The notes beneath the pieces were generated by a model. That model had not been told where the DNA came from, ran no database searches, and saw only the letters and a program-made list of their open reading frames with translations. A DNA stretch of 64,000 bases from the NCBI RefSeq assembly GCF_014879975.1, contig NZ_CP062500.1, positions 3,100,001 to 3,164,000 of the forward strand. Reading direction: 5' to 3'. Source of the DNA: Vibrio bathopelagicus. Its GTDB lineage: Bacteria; Pseudomonadota; Gammaproteobacteria; Enterobacterales; Vibrionaceae. Each line of letters starts with the position of its first letter. Positions within the stretch are counted from its first letter, which is position 1. Below, piece after piece: positions 1 to 6,584 of this stretch. Made by a program: the position numbers and the translations under genes.

Positions 1-28
1 TAACTCTTTGATAGCGATAAGCTTAATG

Positions 29-47
29 ACTCATACCATTTAAAGTA
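29..47. repeat. Candidate left attachment-like repeat of the mutS-proximal element
   Basis: ACTCAT, three bases, then ATTTAAAGTA. The same two blocks, separated by two bases, occur at 8072-8088 just before mutS, beyond the 5' end of the integrase. The pair would bracket an element of about 8 kb containing all the accessory genes. The match is short and has an indel, so it may be chance. Confidence 0.3.
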
Positions 48-123
48 GACGCATTTTCCAGTCGACGTATAAGCAAGACCACATTTTACATTCGGTATAG
101 GGTTGTGGCCTACCTTCCCTTAT

Positions 124-1413
124 TTACACCGTTTGTGATTGTACAAGAGCAGACTCACGAATCTGCTTCTCTTTGAAACTCGATAATATAAACATCATCA
201 TGTATCCAGAGCACAATGCGGTAATGATCGCCACGACATTGTCAGTAAACGCCGATATTACATAGAACATAATTACTAGCGTTGCGATACCCGCGAGGCG
301 TATAAATAGACTCGTTTTAAAGTGCCCGTTTGCTTTAATGTAGGCCAGTTGGTAGGCATTCAGCATCATAAAAATGAAGAACATCGAGAAGTGGAACAGT
401 ACTGGTACCGCTCCGATATATTCAGCAGGGAAAAGCGCTTCTACAAGGTTCGAACCAAACAGCAGCATCGTCAAGAAAAACGCCCCGCTGACAACAAATG
501 ACAACTTAAACACCCATCGACGGATAAGCTGAATCTCAGAGAATTCACCATTTCGTACCTTCACAGACAGTTCAGGCAGAACAAAGCGGTAAATTGGGAA
601 TACGAATAACATCGTCATGTATGTGAAGACCGGACGCACTACAACCTGAAAATCGCCCAGTTCATCGACGCTGAAGTAGCGTATAGTCAACAACACAGCA
701 ATGTAAATCATAAGAATGCTTGCTCCTGCTTCGAGTGTTGCAGTAAAGCTTTTTTTCACATAACCGTACATGTCTGAATTAAGCTGCACAGGCTTAATTG
801 GCAGGGTCGATATCTCTTTTCTTCGGCTGATATACATATAGAGCGCCGTTATTAACGAAGATATGGTCAAACCATAGAACAACGCCGTTAACGCACTGAA
901 TCCAGCAATATAGTAAGCGAATAGAAACAAAGCCACGTTCAACGCAGGATCAAGCCAAGTGGTACGGTTAGTGATATCGTACAAACGATACATGGCAACT
1001 AAATTGGCAAAGTAGAGCTTAAGCCCCAAACCAAAAATGATGCCCACCAACTGTAAGTATTCGACACCAATATCTAAGCTGTGCTTGATGTAAGGAATCA
1101 CCCCACCCCACGTCATTAGAACGACGAAAATAAGGGTAAAGCGGAAGATATTGATAATATCGATATCATTCTTAGTTTGAGAATACGTCACGACCATGGA
1201 TGAGCGGAAGCCCGTCATCAGAATCATGGACAGAGAAATGATATCAACGACAGTATGAAAGAGTGCCAAATCGGCTTTTGCTACCCACCCCGCAAGCCAG
1301 ATCTTGAAGGTAAAACCTATCGCAATGCTGAGTAATGTTGCCCATATACCGGAAAGAAACGCCTTCTTTACCTTGGTGACTGATTGTGAATGCATTTCGA
1401 ATACTACTGTCAT
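124..1413 (-). CDS. Polysaccharide flippase-like multispanning membrane protein
   Basis: A 429-residue, very hydrophobic protein with roughly a dozen membrane segments along its length. The pattern of paired helices with short charged loops, and an N-terminal half starting near AFLSGIWATLLSIAIGF, resembles Wzx/MATE-like polysaccharide exporters, which move lipid-linked sugar units across the inner membrane. This is a fold-level resemblance; the substrate is unknown. I place the start at 1413 because AAGGGGA lies about 8 nt upstream. A longer frame from a GTG at 1473 has its purine-rich stretch directly abutting the start, which is too close. No glycosyltransferases are nearby, unusual for a flippase, so it may be cargo of the adjacent element or the edge of a separate locus cut by the window. 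Confidence 0.6.
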   Translation of the reverse strand: MTVVFEMHSQSVTKVKKAFLSGIWATLLSIAIGFTFKIWLAGWVAKADLALFHTVVDIISLSMILMTGFRSSMVVTYSQTKNDIDIINIFRFTLIFVVLMTWGGVIPYIKHSLDIGVEYLQLVGIIFGLGLKLYFANLVAMYRLYDITNRTTWLDPALNVALFLFAYYIAGFSALTALFYGLTISSLITALYMYISRRKEISTLPIKPVQLNSDMYGYVKKSFTATLEAGASILMIYIAVLLTIRYFSVDELGDFQVVVRPVFTYMTMLFVFPIYRFVLPELSVKVRNGEFSEIQLIRRWVFKLSFVVSGAFFLTMLLFGSNLVEALFPAEYIGAVPVLFHFSMFFIFMMLNAYQLAYIKANGHFKTSLFIRLAGIATLVIMFYVISAFTDNVVAIITALCSGYMMMFILSSFKEKQIRESALVQSQTV

Positions 1414-1680
1414 AGGTGAGTTCCCCTTATGGTATTGAAAACTATTCTCATTTACAACAAAACTCTGTTGCACCTCCTACGACTCTAGGGAAAAGTATGC
1501 TAGCCAGCAAAATGCGCTACTACCTGCTCTCGCCCCCACATCGCATCAGCCTATGGATATATGTTATCTATAAAAACGCTTAACGCTATCCTAAAGACGA
1601 ATCACTGTTCCTAGGGGGCAAGGCATAAATACGACCGCACAGCCTGCTAGCGGTCTGCCAACAAACTGTGCTCTATCTTC

Positions 1681-2121
1681 TTACTCGGCTTCTGCCGCTT
1701 CAACGGCTAACAAGTCTGCCATGTCATTACCCTTATTACCTGAATGAGCTTTGACCTTTCTTACCTCTACGTATTTCTGTGAACGCAGTTCGTCGATTTG
1801 TTGCCATAGATGGCGGTTCTTTACTGGCTTTTTGTCTGACTTACGCCAACCTTTATCCTTCCAGTTATCTAACCAACCGTTATACCCCTTCACACAAAAG
1901 TCACTGTCTGAGTAGATGACATCGCCATCCTGCGCATACTCTAGACCTTCGATTAAGGCCATTAGCTCTAATTCTGCATTGGTGGTACTGCGTCTGATAG
2001 TGATGCCATCTTGATACTCTAGTTCACCGTGCTCATTAAAGGCTGCAATACCAATTCCACCCTGTGTGCATCCGTGTTGATTGTTTGGTGCTGCGCCATC
2101 TACGTAAATTGAAAAACTCAT
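1681..2121 (-). CDS. Accessory ribonuclease HI
   Basis: A 146-residue RNase H domain with nothing else attached. Expected catalytic residues are visible: D8 in IYVDGAAPN, E52 in NAELELMA, D72 in YSDSDF, H126 in VKAHSGNKG and D136 in NDMADLLA. RNase HI cuts the RNA strand of RNA-DNA hybrids. The domain begins at the ATG at 2121, with AGAGAGAAA upstream; the open frame extends about 55 codons further but that part covers the alpA-rnh gap and is not RNase H-like. It lies about 80 nt downstream of the alpA gene in the same direction. Vibrio normally has its rnhA beside dnaQ, so this is probably a second copy carried by the element, perhaps for primer or hybrid removal during its replication. Confidence 0.85.
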   Translation of the reverse strand: MSFSIYVDGAAPNNQHGCTQGGIGIAAFNEHGELEYQDGITIRRSTTNAELELMALIEGLEYAQDGDVIYSDSDFCVKGYNGWLDNWKDKGWRKSDKKPVKNRHLWQQIDELRSQKYVEVRKVKAHSGNKGNDMADLLAVEAAEAE

Positions 2122-2200
2122 TTTATTTCTCTCTCTAATTGAAAAGGGAGCCCTCAATGGCTCCCTGTTGATGTGGTCAGTATGTTTGCTGTAAATTGGA

Positions 2201-2389
2201 TTATTCTTGGCTCTCTCGTAATCCCAAGCATGATTCCATCCAATCATCAATCTCGCCATCAACCCAAGCAACAGCTCTATCTCCAAGGTTGACTGATAAT
2301 GGAAAGTTACCGTTATTCATTTTTCGGTAAATCGCTGAACGACTTAAAGCCGTTTTCTCCATCACTTCTTTTAACTTTAGAAATCTCAT
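2201..2389 (-). CDS. AlpA-family phage/island transcriptional regulator
   Basis: A 62-residue protein typical of AlpA: an N-terminal MerR-like winged helix (LKEVMEKTALSRSAIYRKM), the loop NGNFPLSV, and the ending VAWVDGEIDDWMES. AlpA proteins are small DNA-binding activators of island functions; in E. coli CP4-57, AlpA promotes excision through the integrase. AGGAG lies 10 nt before the ATG. It sits between the three YagK/YfjJ-like genes and the RNase HI, all on the minus strand and likely one transcription unit. The pairing of alpA with a yfjJ-like gene matches CP4-57-type elements. Confidence 0.9.
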   Translation of the reverse strand: MRFLKLKEVMEKTALSRSAIYRKMNNGNFPLSVNLGDRAVAWVDGEIDDWMESCLGLRESQE

Positions 2390-2458
2390 TGGGAATGGTC
2401 TCCTGTATTTTGTATATACCCATGAGATAAGCCACCGCTGTAAAAAAGTGCGGTGGGG

Positions 2459-3058
2459 TTAATCCTCGCTAGAGCCAAAACAGTAATGCTCTTCTTCCCA
2501 TGCCTCAGCTAAACGGCTCATGCGATGAAATACATTGTTCTTTACTACGCTACTTTTACTCTTGCAGCGCGTCCCTAAGCCGTAGTTACCTCGGTCGTTA
2601 AATAATACCAATGAACGCTCTTTGCCTTCGTAGTGGCTCTGTACAGCCTCTTGCCATGCCTCTTTAAGGTGGTTGGCTAATTGATTACGTTTATCCCAAC
2701 AGATAGCGGAGCCAAAGTACTGGTTGTAATCAAGCAAGAGTATGACTTGGTAATTGTGTGAGGGGGATTTATCGGCTCGCTTACGCCACGAGCAATAGAG
2801 TGAGTCTGTATTAAGTTTCTTTTTAAGCTGGTGGATGTAGTCATTGATGATGGTTAAATCGGTGTCTGGGTGGTCTTTAGGAAGGTATAGCCCCAAATGC
2901 ATGACTAACGTGAACTCAAACTGCTCTAGTGCCTGTTCAAAGAGGTTGGTCATACTCGTAAGGGCAGATTCATACAGCCCGTGCTCACTGTAGATCACGG
3001 GATAATCGTTAAAGGTGGTGGAATGGGTTATTGCTGGTGTATGGGGAGTGTGGGGCAT
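2459..3058 (-). CDS. YagK/YfjJ (inovirus Gp2-like) paralogue 1, degenerate motifs
   Basis: A 199-residue member of the YagK/YfjJ C-terminal (inovirus Gp2-like) family, and the most diverged of three adjacent paralogues. Shared landmarks are the LVMHLGLYLP strand (residues 51-60), the YQVILLLD strand (103-110) and the ending FHRMSRLAE. Where paralogue 3 has His-Tyr-His, this copy has N102-Y103-Q104, and where paralogue 3 has YLAK it has RLAE. If the family acts through HUH-type chemistry, this protein should be catalytically dead and could serve as a regulator or DNA-binding partner. The family assignment is from pattern recognition; the nuclease reading is inference. The ATG at 3058 follows AGG by 9 nt, inside a leader hairpin arm. 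Confidence 0.7.
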   Translation of the reverse strand: MPHTPHTPAITHSTTFNDYPVIYSEHGLYESALTSMTNLFEQALEQFEFTLVMHLGLYLPKDHPDTDLTIINDYIHQLKKKLNTDSLYCSWRKRADKSPSHNYQVILLLDYNQYFGSAICWDKRNQLANHLKEAWQEAVQSHYEGKERSLVLFNDRGNYGLGTRCKSKSSVVKNNVFHRMSRLAEAWEEEHYCFGSSED

Positions 3059-3062
3059 GAGA

Positions 3063-3097
3063 CAGTACCTATGGCTAGTTGAATGACATAAGTACTG
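3063..3097 (-). repeat. Leader hairpin at the ribosome binding site of Gp2-like paralogue 1
   Basis: CAGTAC at 3063-3068 pairs with GTACTG at 3092-3097, with one mismatch and one more pair inside. On the transcript the 3' arm contains the AGG used as ribosome binding site for the gene ending at 3058. It is the weakest of three equivalent leader hairpins. Confidence 0.45.
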
Positions 3098-3118
3098 CTT
3101 GTGGTGTGATTTTTTAGG

Positions 3119-3799
3119 TTATCGACGACTGCAACCAAAACTCGTACTACGGTTATCGCCGTGTTTGGTAATGGGCTTCGCGAGACGACTCATTCGATAG
3201 AAGAACTCGTTTAGCTGTAACGGGAACGTTTCTGTGTCGGAGAAAAGCTCAAAACCTTCATTGTTAGGGGAATACGCTAACCCTGAGCATCGTTGGTTAG
3301 AGTGAGCTTCCATCACCCTATCCCATGTCTTTCTTACTTTTTTGTAGAGAAAACGCCCCCAACTATCTCGACCTGTTCCTAAGCTTTGGAAGAGCTCTCG
3401 ATCAAAGAGCAAGATAAGATGATACTGGCTAGTGGAGTCACACTCCCTCGCCCAGATATAGCGGATCACCGTTTGTGGATGTTGATAGGTGTTATTGGCG
3501 TATTTGTCCTTACAGAGTTCATTAGTCTCCAATTCTAAAGTATGAAAGAAATGGGCAAACACCGTTAGGTAATCGCCCCTGAAGTGACTCGGTAGATTTA
3601 GGTTGAGGTGAACAGCAAAGAGTCTCGGATATTGATTTAGTGCTTCAGTCAGTACTTGATCGATATCCTCCAAATACTCAAGGATAAGACCACTCTCGTG
3701 GTAGTAGAGTGGCTTTCCATTAAACGTTCGGTCATGAGTGACGGTGAGGTGGTTAGACGCTTCTGAGTGATGTTGAGTGGCGTTGAGCTGGTTTGGCAT
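3119..3799 (-). CDS. YagK/YfjJ (inovirus Gp2-like) paralogue 2, partly degenerate
   Basis: A 226-residue paralogue of its two neighbours, with the same layout: FAVHLNLNLP strand (residues 61-70), IWARE (115-119), QYHLILLFD (125-133), a conserved W159 helix and the ending YRMSRLAK, TKHG, FG. The His-Tyr-His of paralogue 3 is Q125-Y126-H127 here, and the YLAK tyrosine is R205. It is therefore intermediate between paralogues 3 and 1. Family members occur in P4-like islands and filamentous phages, where Gp2 is the replication endonuclease. The ATG at 3799 is preceded by AGGAA, which lies in the 3' arm of an 11-bp perfect hairpin. Loss of motif residues suggests a non-catalytic role, but this is inferred. 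Confidence 0.75.
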   Translation of the reverse strand: MPNQLNATQHHSEASNHLTVTHDRTFNGKPLYYHESGLILEYLEDIDQVLTEALNQYPRLFAVHLNLNLPSHFRGDYLTVFAHFFHTLELETNELCKDKYANNTYQHPQTVIRYIWARECDSTSQYHLILLFDRELFQSLGTGRDSWGRFLYKKVRKTWDRVMEAHSNQRCSGLAYSPNNEGFELFSDTETFPLQLNEFFYRMSRLAKPITKHGDNRSTSFGCSRR

Positions 3800-3802
3800 T
3801 CT

Positions 3803-3837
3803 AGTTCCTGTGGTTTGTTGTTAATCCCACAGGAACT
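3803..3837 (-). repeat. Leader hairpin masking the ribosome binding site of Gp2-like paralogue 2
   Basis: AGTTCCTGTGG (3803-3813) and CCACAGGAACT (3827-3837) form an 11-bp perfect inverted repeat around 13 nt. In the minus-strand transcript the second arm carries AGGAA, the ribosome binding site of the gene starting at 3799, so folding would hide it. It could equally be a DNA-level site for the Rep-like neighbours. Confidence 0.65.
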
Positions 3838-3858
3838 GTCACTACCGTAATTTTTAAA

Positions 3859-4539
3859 CTACTTATGACTATGGCCGAAATTCCGCCTACCGCTACCAAA
3901 GTGCTTCGTATCTTCTTTGGCTAAATAACTAATGTGCTTAAATAGCTCATCAAACGCGTCGTCAAAGTCATCAGAGTTACGGTTCAAGCGATGAATAACC
4001 ACGCTGTCACTATTCTTCTTCTTTGAGAAATGTACTAATCCATTTGCCTCTTCATAATCAACACCGACGACTCTCGCCCATGCCTCCACGATAAAGGAGC
4101 CTAAATTATCATTTGGTGTTTGAGTTTGTCCCAACCAGTTAAATCTATCCTTATTGAACATGAGTAATAAGTGATAGTGGTCATTCATTGAGGTAGAGCG
4201 CTCTCTAACCCAAACATTTCGAACCTTGCAGGGATGAACCCTACCACCCTCTTGTCTTTTTTTTCGCTTGCCAGAGTAAGCTATCTGAGACTGTAACGAG
4301 CGGATAAAGTCAGTGATGACATTGCCACACTCTTCATTGGCTCTTAGCTTGGGAAATCTCAAATCTACACGGATAGCCATAAGACGAGGATAGTCATCTA
4401 ATGCTCGTTCAATGGTGGCGTGCATTATTTCTAAGTAGTCGAGGTACAGTGGACCGTGTGCCGTCTGGATAGGATGACCAAGAAAGGTTTTCTTAATGGT
4501 GAGTCTAAGGTTTTTGTTTTTTCGAGAACGTACATTCAT
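3859..4539 (-). CDS. YagK/YfjJ (inovirus Gp2-like) paralogue 3, intact His-Tyr-His
   Basis: A 226-residue family member that keeps all apparent motifs. Landmarks are LMAIRVDLRFP (residues 53-63), VWVRE (109-113), H121-Y122-H123 in DHYHLLLMF, and Y205-L-A-K208 in HISYLAK. A His-hydrophobic/aromatic-His pair followed about 80 residues later by Tyr-x-x-Lys recalls the HUH motif and catalytic tyrosine of rolling-circle replication initiators, which fits the inovirus Gp2 relationship. That it nicks DNA is inference. It is the first gene of the minus-strand run (paralogues 3, 2, 1, alpA, rnh) and lies next to a 0.76-kb AT-rich non-coding stretch that could hold its promoter and origin. The N-terminal 15 residues are strongly basic. 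Confidence 0.75.
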   Translation of the reverse strand: MNVRSRKNKNLRLTIKKTFLGHPIQTAHGPLYLDYLEIMHATIERALDDYPRLMAIRVDLRFPKLRANEECGNVITDFIRSLQSQIAYSGKRKKRQEGGRVHPCKVRNVWVRERSTSMNDHYHLLLMFNKDRFNWLGQTQTPNDNLGSFIVEAWARVVGVDYEEANGLVHFSKKKNSDSVVIHRLNRNSDDFDDAFDELFKHISYLAKEDTKHFGSGRRNFGHSHK

Positions 4540-4541
4540 TG

Positions 4542-4573
4542 CTATCTATTCCTGTGTTGAGGTTCATAGATAG
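4542..4573 (-). repeat. Leader hairpin before Gp2-like paralogue 3
   Basis: CTATCTAT (4542-4549) and ATAGATAG (4566-4573) form an 8-bp perfect inverted repeat with a 16-nt loop. In the transcript the loop ends in CACAGGA, the likely ribosome binding site of the gene starting at 4539, and the second arm fills the gap to the start codon. Confidence 0.55.
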
Positions 4574-5202
4574 GTCGATGCCGTTATTTATAATGGTGTA
4601 CTGTGAGTCACTTGGTGTGACTCAGGGATATGTGATGATGTAGTCGTGTACTAGGTATGGTAGATGTTTAGTTATTAACGTAATAATACTAACCAGACAG
4701 ACATATCCTCCTTCCCCCGATCAAGGTTTAAAGCGTTTCAATTAGGCTTTCACACTATTCAAACCAACAACAAGCATACAAATAATCAACAACTGATGGT
4801 GCATTTTTATAGGAATGAAATACCCCTTCGCTTTCAAGTTACATGATGACAACTGAATACAAACAAAGGTGATAGGCTCATTTAACACTCCGGGTTATCT
4901 CAAATAACGCTCCTTCATCAACTAATCAAACTGATTCACTCCTATCATCTCTATTTCATGTTTTTATTTGAGAAGTTGGATGACGTACTCCCTTAAAGTT
5001 TGATTTTATACCAAAAGAAAGCAGTACTAATTTTTGCAAGACGACACTTCTCAACTACATGCTCAAACAAATTTTTCATAGAAGAAATAACAATAGATTA
5101 CTGTAATACAAAACACCAAAATGTAGAACTTCTTAAAATAAACCTTATAGCACCATGATCAAGTATAGGGCCCACCCCATCTCAATCAATGAAAATTCTT
5201 GC

Positions 5203-5214
5203 CGAAATATTTCG
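5203..5214. promoter_or_regulatory. Perfect 12-bp palindrome, possible operator
   Basis: CGAAATATTTCG reads the same on both strands. It ends 12 nt before a TATAAT (5227-5232) and about 83 nt before the start of the orphan gene at 5298, a position suited to an operator. No regulator is identified. Confidence 0.35.
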
Positions 5215-5297
5215 ATTTTTCTTGTCTATAATTTGTAATTTCCAACTGAAAAATATAATGTATTTCTTTCGAAAATGCCTACGAGAGTGCATGACTT

Positions 5298-6476
5298 ATG
5301 AAAGGTCCTAGCTATCGATTTACCCTTGTGCGAGATACGGCTGATAACACTCAGCTTCGCTTTTACATAAGCTACCTATACTTCAAACAAAACAATCACC
5401 TATTAAATGGCTATGACTTATCTGTTATGCAACAGCGCGGTCTCAAGCATCACTTCACTGAAATTGTTGCTGAAAAACTAGACATTGAAACAGAAGTGTT
5501 AGAGAACGGAAGTTTCAGTCTTGATGTGAAGGAGCAGCTACAAACACTCTTGAATGACCTACTTTACATAGCAAAAAAATGCATAATTCCAAATTTCTAT
5601 ATATCTTGGCTCAACAGTACAAGGGCGGATTTTTTTCTTTACTCACTAATTAAACTATCCATAAAAAGCAACATACTGATAACAAGCAACCGTTATTCAA
5701 AAATTTATATAGGTCAGGTTTTTTGGCCTAAATTTAACTCTATTGGACACCAAACACGGGAAAGTAAGCTGCGTGATATTAAACGGAAAAGAATTGTTAA
5801 GGATAGGGAGCGTGAAGGAAAAGCCTGCGATCCTGAGCTGGTTGATCAGCTAGTCGACAAACTTATAGTAAAAGATAAAGAAGAAATAACTAAGATCCAA
5901 AAGGAGTATGAACCATACATAGAAGCCTTAAGGCCAATAGAACACTATGACCCGGTAAATGACCCGAATGCTATAGAAAAAATGATTGATCACTTCCATA
6001 CCATTGCTTTTACAAAAGAAGCATATCGTTCTGAAAACATACGTTTCATCACGCAAGCTAAGCGGCTCTATCAGCAATGTTATGGCAAAGTGCCTGCATC
6101 TCGAGGCATTATGAAAAATGATAGTAGTGAGCTGATTAACAAAACCTACGAAAGACTTATTAAACAATACAGTATCCTTCGATTTTATCCGCCAGTTGAA
6201 AACCCTACCATTAGGCAATACTGCATTATCTCATTTCTTGACATCCTCTATACTACGACGAAGAAAGAAGAATTTGAAGATCGGTTCAAACTGATAGGAG
6301 ATAAGTTTTCCTTAGACAAGAGTGAGTGCAAAGACTTCACTCTAACCTTTTCTCAAAAGCAATGGGATATGCTTATCGGTATAACTGAATCAAAGTATCC
6401 ATCAAAAATCAAACAAGCTCTCAATAAAATAATCAGGCAAGAATATAAGAGTCTGAAAAAGACGAAAGAAGATTAA
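5298..6476 (+). CDS. Unrecognised 392-residue element-encoded protein
   Basis: I do not recognise this protein. It is rich in Lys, Ile, Asn and Tyr and its DNA is clearly AT-richer than the core genes, as expected for transferred cargo. Visible parts: an N-terminal region with beta-like patches (residues 1-160), a highly charged helical stretch at about 160-205 (RESKLRDIKRKR, VKDREREGK), a helical middle, and a C-terminal segment from about 346 (DFTLTFSQKQWDML, then PSKIKQALNKIIRQEY). That segment has the strand-helix-helix order of ribbon-helix-helix DNA-binding domains; this is a weak inference. There is no signal peptide or membrane segment. It stands alone, divergent from the Gp2-like run and convergent with the integrase. 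Candidate roles are element regulation or a defence-type cargo function; neither is shown. Confidence 0.75.
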   Translation: MKGPSYRFTLVRDTADNTQLRFYISYLYFKQNNHLLNGYDLSVMQQRGLKHHFTEIVAEKLDIETEVLENGSFSLDVKEQLQTLLNDLLYIAKKCIIPNFYISWLNSTRADFFLYSLIKLSIKSNILITSNRYSKIYIGQVFWPKFNSIGHQTRESKLRDIKRKRIVKDREREGKACDPELVDQLVDKLIVKDKEEITKIQKEYEPYIEALRPIEHYDPVNDPNAIEKMIDHFHTIAFTKEAYRSENIRFITQAKRLYQQCYGKVPASRGIMKNDSSELINKTYERLIKQYSILRFYPPVENPTIRQYCIISFLDILYTTTKKEEFEDRFKLIGDKFSLDKSECKDFTLTFSQKQWDMLIGITESKYPSKIKQALNKIIRQEYKSLKKTKED

Positions 6477-6584
6477 CCATTTAAATGTCAGATGCAAATG
6501 GCAACGAGCAGAGCAGCCCTCAAGGTTAAAACTTATAGCGGTAAAGGGGATAAATATAGGCATCTCCCCCTTTACCCTACGACA

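Larger units (their letters stand above)
4540..5297. other. AT-rich non-coding stretch between divergent element genes
   Basis: There is no credible gene in these 758 bases. Contents: the leader hairpin at 4542-4573; an imperfect stem-loop at 4666-4693 whose minus strand reads AGTATTATTAC near the tip; long A/T runs; a perfect 12-bp palindrome CGAAATATTTCG at 5203-5214; and a TATAAT at 5227-5232 without a good -35. It separates the leftward gene run from the rightward 392-residue gene, so it must contain both promoters. It is also the best place for an element origin. Confidence 0.6.

Noticed and set aside
1633..1655. GACCGC/GCGGTC hairpin downstream of the RNase HI as a terminator
   Set aside because: It has only six base pairs and no T run; position alone is not enough to call it.
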